In this document: positions 1-9,820 of the stretch, in pieces | Layout: each line of letters begins with the position of its first letter | Position numbering within the stretch: the stretch's first letter is position 1 | Assembly (NCBI GenBank): GCA_017553635.1 | Contig: JAFZKN010000015.1 | Coordinates: forward strand, 62,001-126,000 | Length of the DNA stretch: 64,000 bases | Direction of reading: 5' to 3' | Source of the DNA: Treponema sp. | Lineage (GTDB): Bacteria; Spirochaetota; Spirochaetia; Treponematales; Treponemataceae | Program-made: the position numbers and the translations under genes | Notes under the pieces: model-generated | Seen by the model: only the letters and a program-made list of their open reading frames with translations | Databases searched by the model: none | Told to the model about the DNA's origin: nothing

Positions 1-2900
1 TCTGTTACACCAAAACGTCCTGAGGCAACCTGCTTGATTGCACTGTTATATTCAGTTCCAAGGCGTTCAGGCTTTTCTCCACCTTCACCAGAGTTTGATT
101 TTCCGTGCAAGTGGTTCATTGCAGCTGCCATACATTTATGTGCTTCTTCACTGATTGAACCGTAAGACATGGCACCTGTTTTAAAGCGCTGAACAATTGA
201 TTCAACACTTTCAACTTCATCAAGCGGGATTTCTCCAGAGCCTGCAGCAAAGTCAAAATCGAGCATTGCACGTAATGTGTGAGGATGTTCATTTGAATCT
301 ACAAGCGCTGTATACTCTTTAAATCTTTCGTAATCACCACTGCGTGTTGCCTGCTGTAAAGCAACGATAGTCTGAGGATTATAAAGATGGCTTTCTGCAT
401 TTGGTCCCATTCTGAGCTTATGATTTCCAACTGAATCAAGATGCTGATTAACTGTAAGACCATTCGGATCAAAGCCCTGCGCATGATGATAGCGGATATC
501 TTCTTCTATTTCTTTAAGACTTACTCCACCTACACGGCTGACTGTATTTGTAAAATATTTTTCTACTACATCCTGAGCAATTCCAACTGCTTCGAAAATC
601 TGTGCAGACTGATAAGACTGAATTGTACTGATTCCCATTTTAGCTGCAATTTTTACAATTCCATTTATAATACCTTTGTTATAGTCATCGATTGCAGTGT
701 GATAATCTTTATCAAGTATTTTCTGGTCTATGAGTTCTGCAATTGCTTCGTGTGCAAGATAAGGATTTACGGCACGTGCACCATAGCTTAAGCACATTGC
801 AGCCTGATGAACATCGCGAACTTCGGCACTTTCAAGAATGATTGAAACGGCTGTTCGTTTTTTAGTTCTGATTAAATACTGTTCAACTGCACTTACTGCT
901 AAAATTGCAGGGATTGCAGCATGAGTTTTATCTACTCCACGGTCACTAAGGATGATGATGTTGCAGCCTTCGGAGTAGGCAGTGTCAATCTGTACAAAGA
1001 GATTTTCCAAAGCAGATTTAAGATTGCCACACGGATTCGATTTTGCTGACGCAAAATCATCTTTATTTTTTTCTGAAACGACGTCAGTTGTTTCCAATCC
1101 GTGTGACAAATCAAATAACAAAGATAAAGTTTTTGATTTTAGACCCGGCTGATTCAACGCTGCAATTTTAATCAAATCAGTTCCGGTCAAAATCGGATTA
1201 TTGATTTCGAGAACACGGCAGTTTTTAGCAACAGGTTCCAAAATGTTTCCATCTTTTCCTACATAGACTGTTGTGTCTGTTACAATTTTTTCACGAAGAC
1301 TGTCGATTGGTGGGTTTGTAACCTGAGCAATAAGCTGTTTGAAATAACTGAAAAGGCTCTGATGTTTTTCACTCATTACTGCCAGAGGAGTATCAACACC
1401 CATACTTGCAGTTGGTTCAACTCCGTTTTTAGCAAGAGGTAAAACCATTTCGTTTACATCTTCATAATTCCAGCCGAACGCACGGTACAAGATATTCCGT
1501 TCTTCAAGAGTATGAACAGGAATCTTTTTGTTAGGAATTTTCAAATCTGCAAGATGAATAAGATTCATATCAAGCCATTCACCGTAAGGATACTGCTTTG
1601 CATATTCATTTTTACATTCTTCGTCGCTGATAATTTTTTTCTGAACTGTATCAACTAAAAGAATTCTTCCAGGCTGAAGTCGTGATTTAATTTTGATGTT
1701 TTCTTCAGGGATATCAAGAACACCAACTTCAGAACTCAAAATAAGCATTCCGTCTTTTGTGATGTAATATCGGCTTGGGCGAAGTCCGTTACGGTCAAGT
1801 GTTGCACCAAGAAGATCTCCATCACTGAATAAGATTGCAGCAGGACCATCCCAGCTTTCCATCATAGTTGCCCAGTAGTGATAGAAATCTTTTTTAAAAC
1901 CAGGCATATTGTCGTCGTGTTTCCAGGGTTCAGGAATACACATCATAACTGCTAAAGGAAGAGACACACCGTTCATCAAAAGGAATTCAAGTGTGTTATC
2001 AAGCATTGCAGAATCAGAACCTGTTGTATCAACTGCAGGTAAAACCTTTTTCATCTGATCGGCTGTAAGCTTTGTTGAATGAACAGTTTCTTCGCGGGCT
2101 AACATACGGTCAACGTTTCCGCGGATTGTATTGATTTCTCCGTTGTGTGCGATAAAACGGTTTGGATGAGCGCGCTGCCAGCTTGGCTGAGTGTTTGTAG
2201 AAAAGCGCGAATGCACAATTGCAAGTGCTGATTTATATTCTTCTGACTGAAGGTCCTTGTAGAAAGTACGAAGCTCATGAACAAGGAACATTCCCTTATA
2301 AACAATAGTTCTGCTGCTCAAAGAACATACATATGTTGGATTTGCGGTCCCAACAGTTTCTGAGTCTGCCGAAGGTCCTTTTTCAAACTCCCTTCTCAAA
2401 ATATATAACTTACGGTCAAAATCAAGACCTTTATCACAATCCTTTGGTTTTTCAATAAATGCCTGCCAGATACCAGGCATGCAGTCGCGTGCTTTTTTAC
2501 CAAGAACATCAGCATTTACAGGAACTTCACGCCATCCCAAAAGCTTAAGTCCTTCTTCTTTACAACATTTTTCAAAGCGTGCTTTTTCTTCTTTATCACC
2601 ATTTGCCGGAAAAAAGAACTGTCCTATTCCGTATTCACGTTCATCAAGGCTTCCTACAAGATTTGCAGCTTCTTTTTTATAAAAGTCATGGCTTATCTGA
2701 ACAAGGATTCCAACACCGTCTCCTGTTTCTCCACTGGCATCCTTACCCGCACGGTGTTCAAGTTTTTCTACGATACTAAGTGCATTATCAACGATTTTAT
2801 GACTTTTACTACCGTCTATGTTAACAACAGCTCCGATTCCACAGTTATCATGTTCAAAACCAGGTTCGTAAAGTGTCTTCATTTTCATGTTCAGCTCCAT
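1..2900 (-). CDS. gltB: glutamate synthase (GOGAT) large subunit, 3' end beyond window
   Basis: GltB takes the amide nitrogen of glutamine, channels it to an FMN domain and makes glutamate from 2-oxoglutarate; it is cytoplasmic. About 966 residues are visible and the gene runs off the left edge. The N-terminus reads MELNMKMKTLYEPG and then EHDNCGIGAVVNI. Cys20 should become the N-terminal nucleophile of the class II amidotransferase domain after propeptide removal. The last visible residues, QVASGRFGVT, are typical of the FMN/2-oxoglutarate half and lie in the same frame as the start, so the frame appears intact. Start chosen at 2900, directly after the leader U-run. The gene is divergent from trpE and preceded by an ANTAR-type attenuator, so transcription is probably released under a nitrogen signal. 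Confidence 0.95.
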   Translation of the reverse strand, partial: MELNMKMKTLYEPGFEHDNCGIGAVVNIDGSKSHKIVDNALSIVEKLEHRAGKDASGETGDGVGILVQISHDFYKKEAANLVGSLDEREYGIGQFFFPANGDKEEKARFEKCCKEEGLKLLGWREVPVNADVLGKKARDCMPGIWQAFIEKPKDCDKGLDFDRKLYILRREFEKGPSADSETVGTANPTYVCSLSSRTIVYKGMFLVHELRTFYKDLQSEEYKSALAIVHSRFSTNTQPSWQRAHPNRFIAHNGEINTIRGNVDRMLAREETVHSTKLTADQMKKVLPAVDTTGSDSAMLDNTLEFLLMNGVSLPLAVMMCIPEPWKHDDNMPGFKKDFYHYWATMMESWDGPAAILFSDGDLLGATLDRNGLRPSRYYITKDGMLILSSEVGVLDIPEENIKIKSRLQPGRILLVDTVQKKIISDEECKNEYAKQYPYGEWLDMNLIHLADLKIPNKKIPVHTLEERNILYRAFGWNYEDVNEMVLPLAKNGVEPTASMGVDTPLAVMSEKHQSLFSYFKQLIAQVTNPPIDSLREKIVTDTTVYVGKDGNILEPVAKNCRVLEINNPILTGTDLIKIAALNQPGLKSKTLSLLFDLSHGLETTDVVSEKNKDDFASAKSNPCGNLKSALENLFVQIDTAYSEGCNIIILSDRGVDKTHAAIPAILAVSAVEQYLIRTKKRTAVSIILESAEVRDVHQAAMCLSYGARAVNPYLAHEAIAELIDQKILDKDYHTAIDDYNKGIINGIVKIAAKMGISTIQSYQSAQIFEAVGIAQDVVEKYFTNTVSRVGGVSLKEIEEDIRYHHAQGFDPNGLTVNQHLDSVGNHKLRMGPNAESHLYNPQTIVALQQATRSGDYERFKEYTALVDSNEHPHTLRAMLDFDFAAGSGEIPLDEVESVESIVQRFKTGAMSYGSISEEAHKCMAAAMNHLHGKSNSGEGGEKPERLGTEYNSAIKQVASGRFGVT

Positions 2901-2970
2901 AAAAAACAAAAGAGGCCGTAGATAAAACTCCGCTTTTTACAGCAGAATTCCATCTACGACCTCTTTGTCG
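2901..2970 (-). promoter_or_regulatory. ANTAR-type hexaloop hairpin overlapping a terminator, gltB leader
   Basis: On the sense (minus) strand a hairpin CGAC-AAAGAG-GUCG occupies 2970-2957, a hexaloop with A1 and G4. The loop plus 3' strand (AAAGAGGUCGUAGAU) pairs with AUCUACGGCCUCUUU at about 2923-2907 to form a terminator stem followed by a U-rich tract that touches the gltB start codon. The two structures share bases, so holding the small hairpin open to ANTAR binding would prevent the terminator. Family knowledge: A1/G4 hexaloops are the recognition element of ANTAR proteins. Confidence 0.85.
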
Positions 2971-2981
2971 TGATTTAAATT

Positions 2982-3010
2982 ATCTTAATAAAATTAAATA
3001 TAATTGTCAA
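2982..3010 (-). promoter_or_regulatory. gltB promoter
   Basis: On the minus strand, -35 TTGACA (3010-3005), 17-nt spacer, -10 TAAGAT (2987-2982). The predicted start lies about 6-12 nt before the hexaloop hairpin, which leaves no room for a second upstream hairpin. Confidence 0.75.
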
Positions 3011-3094
3011 GAATTAATTAAACACACATTCATGCAGATGCATCTCCTTCGGAGAGGTTTTTGGGGAAAAAATAAAATTTTTTTTGTGTTTCTA

Positions 3095-3123
3095 TTGACA
3101 GAATCTCTTTTGCGTGATATGTT
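3095..3123 (+). promoter_or_regulatory. trp operon promoter
   Basis: TTGACA at 3095-3100, 17-nt spacer, TATGTT at 3118-3123 preceded by TGA. The transcript would start about 35 nt before the trpE ATG. That is too short for a leader-peptide attenuator, T-box or TRAP leader, and no ANTAR hexaloop hairpin is present. Confidence 0.75.
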
Positions 3124-3165
3124 ACTGTGTATAGAATGTTACTATTTATAGAAATTGGAGTACAT

Positions 3166-4629
3166 ATGACAGACACAGAAAAAAAACAGGATTTTGTTTA
3201 TAAATGCATTTCAAACTCAAGATATACACCCTATCTTCTGGCAAAAAAAATCGGGGCACGGGGAATTCTCGAATCTGCAAGTTTTGCAAAAGGCCGCGAA
3301 CGCTATTCAATTCTTATGACAGAAGAGGCTTTTAAAATTAAACAGGATGGTGAAGAAATTACTTTCATAATAGAAGGAAAAGAAAAAGCTTTTGATACAG
3401 CCCTTTTAAACGGTAAAAAAAGTTATGATGCTCTTGGAAGGAAAAAAAATCCTGATATTCTCGATGCACTCATGTATGTAGCAGAACAGAACAAGTCTCC
3501 TGAAGGACCTTTAAGCGAACTTCCCCTTCCTGCATCCGGCCTTGGTTATTTAAGTTACGAATTTGCAAAACACTGCGATAACATACGTTTTTATGAGCAG
3601 ACAGATGAACTTAATATTCCTGAAAGCCTTTTTATCGCAGGACATCTCTACATTATTTTTGATCACTTTACTGAAGAAATTCATATTTTTGGATTGAATT
3701 ATAATGAACACCAGATAGATCTTAACGCAGCTCTTGAACGTCTTTTAAAACAGATGAACAATATGGACTTTTCTTATCTGGAAGAAGAAAATCAGACATT
3801 CAATTATAAAATGCTCACTGACATTGAAGCATCAAAAAAAGAATATATTGCAAAAGTAAACACATTAAAAAAACACATCACAGCAGGAGATATCATTCAG
3901 GCTGTTCCGAGCAGAAGAGTTCAGATTGAATGTGATGCACCGGCAATGGCTGTTTATGGAAAACTAAGAAAAGTAAATCCATCTCCATATCTTTTTTACA
4001 TTGACTTTGGAGACTTTGCCTTCACAGGTGCATCTCCTGAAAGTCTTGTCAGAGTGAGAAGAGGTAAAGCAATAATTCATCCGATTGCGGGAACAATTCA
4101 CCGCGGAAAAAATGATGAAGAAGATGAAAAATTAAAACAGCAGCTTAAAAACAATCCTAAAGAACAGGCAGAACATCTTATGCTTGTTGATCTTGCAAGA
4201 AATGATCTTGGACGTGTCTGTGAAAGTGACAGCGTAAAAGTTTCTCAGTATATGGAATGTGAACTTTTCAGTCATGTAATTCATCTTGTAAGTACTACAG
4301 AAGGAATTGTAAAAGATGGAGTAAAACCTATTCAGGTTTTAAGAGCATCGTTTCCTGCAGGTACTGTAAGTGGTGCTCCAAAAATAAATGCAATGCAGAT
4401 ATTAAGCGGACTTGAAACAGTTAAGCGGAGATTCTATGCGGGTGCTGTAGGTTATATACAGAGTAACGGTGATCTGGATTTCTGTATTTCCATAAGGTGC
4501 GCTCTGCGTCAGGGAAAAGTATGGAACCTCCAGGCAGGAGGAGGTATTGTATTTGATTCAACACCGGAAAGAGAGTTTACGGAAACTTGTGAAAAATTAG
4601 GAGCGTTAATAGATACGCTTACAAAGTGA
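3166..4629 (+). CDS. trpE: anthranilate synthase component I
   Basis: TrpE converts chorismate and ammonia to anthranilate and works with the TrpG amidotransferase encoded next. The 487-residue product has the N-terminal feedback-site motif ILESA, then the chorismate-binding domain from about residue 230: DIIQAVPSRRVQIE, PIAGTIHRG, LVDLARNDLGRV and PAGTVSGAPK. Length is normal. A GTG at 3127 also opens the frame, but ATG at 3166 has GGAG five bases upstream and is preferred. First gene of a tight five-gene operon, 7 nt from trpGD. The ILESA serine suggests normal tryptophan feedback inhibition (family knowledge). Confidence 0.95.
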   Translation: MTDTEKKQDFVYKCISNSRYTPYLLAKKIGARGILESASFAKGRERYSILMTEEAFKIKQDGEEITFIIEGKEKAFDTALLNGKKSYDALGRKKNPDILDALMYVAEQNKSPEGPLSELPLPASGLGYLSYEFAKHCDNIRFYEQTDELNIPESLFIAGHLYIIFDHFTEEIHIFGLNYNEHQIDLNAALERLLKQMNNMDFSYLEEENQTFNYKMLTDIEASKKEYIAKVNTLKKHITAGDIIQAVPSRRVQIECDAPAMAVYGKLRKVNPSPYLFYIDFGDFAFTGASPESLVRVRRGKAIIHPIAGTIHRGKNDEEDEKLKQQLKNNPKEQAEHLMLVDLARNDLGRVCESDSVKVSQYMECELFSHVIHLVSTTEGIVKDGVKPIQVLRASFPAGTVSGAPKINAMQILSGLETVKRRFYAGAVGYIQSNGDLDFCISIRCALRQGKVWNLQAGGGIVFDSTPEREFTETCEKLGALIDTLTK

Positions 4630-4636
4630 GGTATAT

Positions 4637-6262
4637 ATGATTTTAGTAATTGATAACTATGACAGTTTTACATTTAATGTTGTGCAGGCTCTCGAGAGTT
4701 CAACATCGGAAGAGATAAAAGTTTTAAGAAATGATCAGTGTACGGTTGAACAGCTCGATCAGTTTAATCCTTCAAGTCTGATTGTTTCACCAGGACCTGG
4801 AAATCCATCCAGTGCCGGAATAAGCATCGAAGCGATTAAACATTTTGCAGGAAAGATTCCTATCCTCGGAATATGTCTCGGCCATCAGGCAATAGGAGAA
4901 GCATTTGGTGCAAAAATAGTTCAGGCAAAATTTATAAAACACGGAATTGTTGAAGACATCGATTTAGACGGAAGAGGAATTTTCCGTACAATCGGAAAAA
5001 CTGCAAAGTTTACAAGATATCATTCGCTTGTAATTGATGAAACAACTTTAAGTAAAGATTTCGAAGTTACGGCAAGAGCAAAAGATGGTGACATAATGGG
5101 AATACGTCACAAGACAATGCCGATTGAAGGTGTTCAGTTTCATCCGGAAAGTATTGCAAGCAGTTACTGCCAGGAGTTATTTAAATCATTTCTAAATTAC
5201 AGAAGGGATAATCTTCCGGTTTCTGAATATTTGAGTCAGCTTATTGATGAGAAAAAACCATTAAGATTTGACCAGGCTTCTTTCTTTATGGAAAATCTTA
5301 CTGATGGAACGATGGATGAGAAAGTTACTGCTGCAATTCTTTCCGCTATGGCATCGCGTGGACTTCCGACTGCAGAAGAGATGGCAGGATGTGCATCTGC
5401 TTTATTAAAGAAAAAGACTCCATTCCCTTATACAAATTCAACTGGTCTTGCAGAAATAGTTGGAACTGGAGGTGACGGAAAAGGAAGTTTTAACATCTCT
5501 TCCCTTTCAGCAATCGTTGCTTCCAGCTGTGGACAGCCGGTTGCAAAACATGGAAACAGGGCTGTTTCTTCAAAAAGCGGTGCTGCTGACTTCTTTGAAA
5601 ATCTCGGAGTTAAAATAATGTCAGAACCAAAAAAGACTGCAGAACTTGTTGAAAAAACGGGCTTCGGATTTTTAATGGCACCTGTATATCACTCGGCCAT
5701 GCGATTTGCAGCCCCTGTAAGAAAAGCACTCGGTATTAAAACAATCTTTAATGTACTCGGTCCTCTTTTAAATCCGGCTGGAGCTGAATATGAAGTTCTA
5801 GGTGTTTACAGTACTGATTTAATGGAAGATTATGCACACGCAGCAAAATCGCTCGGTGCAAAAAGAGTTATGGTTATTCACAGCCGTGACGGTTATGACG
5901 AAATTTCTCCTTGTGCACCGACTGATGTTTATCAGATTGATGAAAAGGGAAATGAAAACAGATATGTTATAAAGCCTGAAAACTTTGGAATTACAGATGC
6001 TTCTGAAGAAGAACTTTTCGGAGGAAATGGAAGTGATAACGCAGGACTTGCGATGGATGTTCTTACAGGTGGCGGAAGAAAAACCATTAAAGCTGCTGTA
6101 GGACTTAATGCCGGTGCAGTTCTTTATCTCTGTGGAAAAGCAGGTTCTCTAAAGGAAGGTTATCAGATGGCCGTGACTGCGATTGAGAACGGTTCAGCCC
6201 TCAAAAAACTTAAAGAAATCCAGGAAGTAAGTCTTAATCTTGACAGGGAGCTCAGCGCATAA
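4637..6262 (+). CDS. trpGD: fused anthranilate synthase amidotransferase and anthranilate phosphoribosyltransferase
   Basis: A natural fusion of 541 residues. Residues 1-190 are the TrpG class I amidotransferase, with the oxyanion segment SPGPGNP, nucleophile GICLGHQ and the His/Glu motif VQFHPES. Residues from about 200 are TrpD, which transfers phosphoribose to anthranilate, with GTGGDGKGSFNISS (PRPP binding), KHGNRAVSSKSGAAD and NVLGPLLNPA. The order G then D matches the fusion of enteric bacteria. The stop codon overlaps the trpCF start by one base (TAATG), so translation is probably coupled. Confidence 0.95.
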   Translation: MILVIDNYDSFTFNVVQALESSTSEEIKVLRNDQCTVEQLDQFNPSSLIVSPGPGNPSSAGISIEAIKHFAGKIPILGICLGHQAIGEAFGAKIVQAKFIKHGIVEDIDLDGRGIFRTIGKTAKFTRYHSLVIDETTLSKDFEVTARAKDGDIMGIRHKTMPIEGVQFHPESIASSYCQELFKSFLNYRRDNLPVSEYLSQLIDEKKPLRFDQASFFMENLTDGTMDEKVTAAILSAMASRGLPTAEEMAGCASALLKKKTPFPYTNSTGLAEIVGTGGDGKGSFNISSLSAIVASSCGQPVAKHGNRAVSSKSGAADFFENLGVKIMSEPKKTAELVEKTGFGFLMAPVYHSAMRFAAPVRKALGIKTIFNVLGPLLNPAGAEYEVLGVYSTDLMEDYAHAAKSLGAKRVMVIHSRDGYDEISPCAPTDVYQIDEKGNENRYVIKPENFGITDASEEELFGGNGSDNAGLAMDVLTGGGRKTIKAAVGLNAGAVLYLCGKAGSLKEGYQMAVTAIENGSALKKLKEIQEVSLNLDRELSA

Positions 6263-7773
6263 TGTCTGATATTCTTACAGAAATCGTAGAAAGAAGAAAA
6301 GAAGACATCAAAAAGTCAGGTTTTGAATTCGGCTGTATGATTCCGAAAAAAAGGTCAAGACAGGTTCATTCTTTTCTTAATTCAAAAGGTGTGATTCTTG
6401 AGATAAAGCGTGCATCTCCGAGCAAGGGAGATATTGCACCTTTACTCGAAGCAGGAGAAACGGCATTTTCTTATGCAACCGCAGGAGCTGGAGCTGTTTC
6501 CTGTCTTACAGAATCGAATTATTTTAAGGGAACCCTTTTAGATCTTATGGCTGTCTGCAAAGCAGTTGACAAATTTTCTTCTGCTTATGGAAGAATGGCA
6601 CCGTCTGTTTTGAGAAAAGATTTTTTGATTGATGAACAGGAAGTAGAGGTTTCTTATAGAGCTGGAGCTGATGCCGTTTTATTGATTGCAAGAATTCTTG
6701 AAACGGATAAACTTGTCAAAATGGCAAAAACTGCAGCAAATCTTAATATGACTTCACTTGTAGAAGTCAGAAGTGATGAAGATTTAAAAAAACTTTCAAA
6801 ACTTTCTGCAATGCTGACTGATAGAGAGAAAAATTTAATTGTATGCGGCGTAAACAGCAGAGACCTTTCCGATTTTAAAATTGATTTATTAAAACCATGT
6901 TCAATGCTAAAAAAAATAAAAGAAATTCTTGGTAAAAATGCCAAAGTTATATTTGAAAGCGGAATCAGAACAGGAAAAGGCGCTTCATTTGCAGGAAGTC
7001 TTGGTTTTACAGGACTTCTATCGGGAGAAGCTGCTGCACGAAATTCAGAACTTAGAAAGGAAATCGTAAGTTCATTCGTATATACGAAAAAAACATTAAA
7101 CGCAGATTTCTGGAATGAAATTTCTTCAATAATAAGTCTGAGGAAAAGACCGCTTATAAAAATCTGTGGAATTACAAATCCGGAAGATGCTGTTTATGCA
7201 GATAAACTCGGTTCAGATTTTATCGGATTTATTTTTGCTGATGGATTTAAAAGAAATGTCATGGATGGAAGATTTGAAAAAATAATTCCTGTATTAAACG
7301 ATATAAAGGCAAAAAAAATTGCTGTTGTTACTGACATTGAATCACAAGAAACACAAAAAGCTTATGAATACATAAAAAAAGGAATTTTAGACTGCATTCA
7401 GTTTCACGGAATCAGATATGAAAGCATTCCGGAAAAGTTTTTTGAAATTCCACACTACTTTGCTATTACAGAAAAATCAGGAGATGCTTTAAAAGTTTCA
7501 AATGATTTATTCTTAAATGGAGAACCGAGATTTTTACAGGACATAAAATCAAATGAATATATAAAATACAGTTCTGAAAAAAATGAAGCATCAGATAATA
7601 ATTTAAATCTCTGGCTTGCCGGAGGAGTTAATCCTGATAACGTTCTTGAACTGTACAAAAAATATTCACCGGAACTGATTGATATTTCAAGCGGAGTTGA
7701 AGAACAGGAAAATATCGGAATCAAATCACATAAAAAACTTGATGCGCTGTTTAAAAAAATTAACAGCATTTGA
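6262..7773 (+). CDS. trpCF: fused indole-3-glycerol-phosphate synthase and phosphoribosylanthranilate isomerase
   Basis: A bifunctional TIM-barrel pair of 503 residues. The N-terminal ~265 residues are TrpC, with ILEIKRASPSKGDI (catalytic Lys), VLRKDFLIDEQEV and CGVNSRDL. The C-terminal part from about residue 290 is TrpF, with the catalytic Cys in KICGIT, the acid/base Asp region VTDIES, LAGGVNPDN and DISSGVE. The two catalyse successive steps from PRA to InGP. The TrpF half is more divergent than the TrpC half but keeps its catalytic motifs. Fourth and fifth activities of the operon, 20 nt before the trpB start. Confidence 0.93.
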   Translation: MSDILTEIVERRKEDIKKSGFEFGCMIPKKRSRQVHSFLNSKGVILEIKRASPSKGDIAPLLEAGETAFSYATAGAGAVSCLTESNYFKGTLLDLMAVCKAVDKFSSAYGRMAPSVLRKDFLIDEQEVEVSYRAGADAVLLIARILETDKLVKMAKTAANLNMTSLVEVRSDEDLKKLSKLSAMLTDREKNLIVCGVNSRDLSDFKIDLLKPCSMLKKIKEILGKNAKVIFESGIRTGKGASFAGSLGFTGLLSGEAAARNSELRKEIVSSFVYTKKTLNADFWNEISSIISLRKRPLIKICGITNPEDAVYADKLGSDFIGFIFADGFKRNVMDGRFEKIIPVLNDIKAKKIAVVTDIESQETQKAYEYIKKGILDCIQFHGIRYESIPEKFFEIPHYFAITEKSGDALKVSNDLFLNGEPRFLQDIKSNEYIKYSSEKNEASDNNLNLWLAGGVNPDNVLELYKKYSPELIDISSGVEEQENIGIKSHKKLDALFKKINSI

Positions 7774-7793
7774 AAATACAGCAGGAGAAAAAA

Positions 7794-9068
7794 ATGATAC
7801 ATTCAGAAAACGGATTTTTTGATAAGTTTGGCGGAAAATATGTAGCTGAAGTTTTAAGACGACCTCTTGATGAACTTGAAGAAGAATTTAATAAAGCAAT
7901 TAAAGACCCGGATTTTATAGACGAGCTGGAAACTATTCAGAGAGATTACATCGGAAGAGAAACTCCCCTCCTCTTTGCAAAAACGGCAACAGAAATCTTA
8001 GGAGGTGCACAGATTTACATAAAGCTTGAAGGCCTTGCAAATACCGGTGCACATAAAATAAACAACGCAATCGGGCAGTGTCTTCTTGCAAAGAGAATGG
8101 GTAAAAAAAGAATCATTGCAGAAACAGGAGCAGGTCAGCACGGTGTAGCGACCGCCGCTGCATGTGCAAAACTTGGACTTGACTGTACGGTTTACATGGG
8201 TGAAGTTGATGTTAAAAGACAGCAGCCTAATGTCGCAGCAATGGAACTTTACGGCGCAAAAGTTCATGCTGTAACTTCTGGAAGCAGAACACTAAAGGAT
8301 GCAGTAAATGAGGCTATGAGAGACTGGGCTGCAAATCCTGATACAACTCATTATGTTCTCGGAAGTGCATTGGGTCCTTCGCCCTTCCCTGATATGGTCC
8401 GTGAATTTCAGAGTGTAATCGGACGTGAAGTAAAGCGCCAGGCACAAGAAAAGAATCTTGATATCGAAGCAATGATTGCATGTGTCGGTGGCGGATCAAA
8501 TTCAATCGGATTTTTCTCACCCTTTATCGATGAAAAACATCCACGCCTTATCGGTGTTGAAGCAGGCGGAATCGGAGACGGCATCGGAGAGAATGCTGTC
8601 AGAATGACAGGAAAAGCAGCAAGGGACGGAATAATGCACGGCTATAAATCTCGTTTTCTTCTGGACGAGGACGGCCAGGCACTTCCGACACGCTCGATTT
8701 CTGCCGGGCTTGATTACTGCGGAATCGGACCACAGCTTGCAACACTTGGCCGCCAGGGAAGAATTGAATTTACTTATGCCCGAGACAGCGAAGCACTCGA
8801 AGCAGTAAAATTCTTTGCAAAAAATGAAGGCGTTCTTTTTGCTATGGAAAGTGCACATGCAGGTGCAGAAGCGATTAAACTTGCACCAAAGCTTCCGAAA
8901 AATAAAGCGATTATCATAAACATGAGCGGACGCGGAGACAAAGATGTTTTTATTACCTGTCCGGTTTTCAGAAAAGAACAGTGGTTAAACTTCCTCCACG
9001 CTGAAATTGAAAGGCTCGAGAGCGGAAAAGATGTACACCAGTCAGAAATTATGGGAGGAACAAAATGA
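7794..9068 (+). CDS. trpB: tryptophan synthase beta chain
   Basis: TrpB condenses indole with serine using PLP. The 424-residue product shows the PLP lysine segment GAHKINNAIGQ, the tunnel/substrate loop AETGAGQHG, the phosphate loop CVGGGSNSIG and the C-terminal MSGRGDKD. The frame opens at a TTG at 7770, but ATG at 7794 sits behind an AGGAG and begins MIHSENGFFDKFGG as in the family. It overlaps trpA by 4 nt (ATGA), as expected for subunits of one alpha2-beta2 complex. Confidence 0.96.
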   Translation: MIHSENGFFDKFGGKYVAEVLRRPLDELEEEFNKAIKDPDFIDELETIQRDYIGRETPLLFAKTATEILGGAQIYIKLEGLANTGAHKINNAIGQCLLAKRMGKKRIIAETGAGQHGVATAAACAKLGLDCTVYMGEVDVKRQQPNVAAMELYGAKVHAVTSGSRTLKDAVNEAMRDWAANPDTTHYVLGSALGPSPFPDMVREFQSVIGREVKRQAQEKNLDIEAMIACVGGGSNSIGFFSPFIDEKHPRLIGVEAGGIGDGIGENAVRMTGKAARDGIMHGYKSRFLLDEDGQALPTRSISAGLDYCGIGPQLATLGRQGRIEFTYARDSEALEAVKFFAKNEGVLFAMESAHAGAEAIKLAPKLPKNKAIIINMSGRGDKDVFITCPVFRKEQWLNFLHAEIERLESGKDVHQSEIMGGTK

Positions 9069-9820
9069 ATAAAATAAAACTTATGAGTCACCTTGTTGCA
9101 GGTTACCCTACTGATGAAATTGCTTTTACAGCTGCACGTGCACTTGTTGACGGAGGTGCAGACATTTTAGAAATTCAGCTTCCATTTTCTGATCCAAGTG
9201 CAGACGGTCCGGCAATTCAGAGTGCATGTACAAAAGTCCTTCAAAGAGGATACAGGACTGATGACGGACTTTCATTTATTGCACGGCTTCATAAGGAATT
9301 TCCTCATGTAAAAATTTATCTTATGAGTTACGGTTCTCTTATTTATACACCTGGCGTTGAAAAATTCTGCGAAAGTGCAAAAAAAGCTGGCGTAAGTGGA
9401 ATGATAATTCCTGATTTTCCTTTTGACAATGATGAAGGATTAACTGATGCATGTAAAAAAAATGATATGGAAAATATTCCCGTTGCTGCTCCGGGAATGA
9501 AACCTGAAAGATTAAAAAAACTTGCATCATCAGGATTTAAATTTATTTATGCTGCATTACGCACAGGAATTACTGGAACCGATACGCAGATCAACCAGAA
9601 TACTCTTGATTTTCTAAAAAATGCAGCCTCTGGTGGAAGTAATATTTATGGTGGTTTTGGTATTTCAAACGGAATACAGTCTAAAAAACTTGCAGACTAT
9701 GTAGAAGCTGTAGTTGCAGGCAGCGTATTCGTGCGCCTGATCACCGAGAATCAAAATGACCAGGGCGCATTATACACTGCCGTAAAAACTAAAGCCGAAG
9801 AATTAACCGGACTTAATTAA
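9065..9820 (+). CDS. trpA: tryptophan synthase alpha chain
   Basis: TrpA cleaves indole-3-glycerol phosphate and passes indole to TrpB. The 251-residue TIM barrel carries LEIQLPFSDPSADGPAIQ (catalytic Glu and Asp region), IPDFPF and the phosphate-binding GGFGIS. It ends in the same four bases as the convergent amt gene, with no terminator visible between the two, so the transcripts may collide or run into each other. Confidence 0.95.
   Translation: MNKIKLMSHLVAGYPTDEIAFTAARALVDGGADILEIQLPFSDPSADGPAIQSACTKVLQRGYRTDDGLSFIARLHKEFPHVKIYLMSYGSLIYTPGVEKFCESAKKAGVSGMIIPDFPFDNDEGLTDACKKNDMENIPVAAPGMKPERLKKLASSGFKFIYAALRTGITGTDTQINQNTLDFLKNAASGGSNIYGGFGISNGIQSKKLADYVEAVVAGSVFVRLITENQNDQGALYTAVKTKAEELTGLN

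Noticed and set aside
3036..3066. Small CUCC-UUCG-GGAG hairpin with a U5 run upstream of trpE
   Set aside because: Lies before the trpE promoter on the same strand, so cannot be a trp attenuator; no upstream + strand gene for it to terminate.
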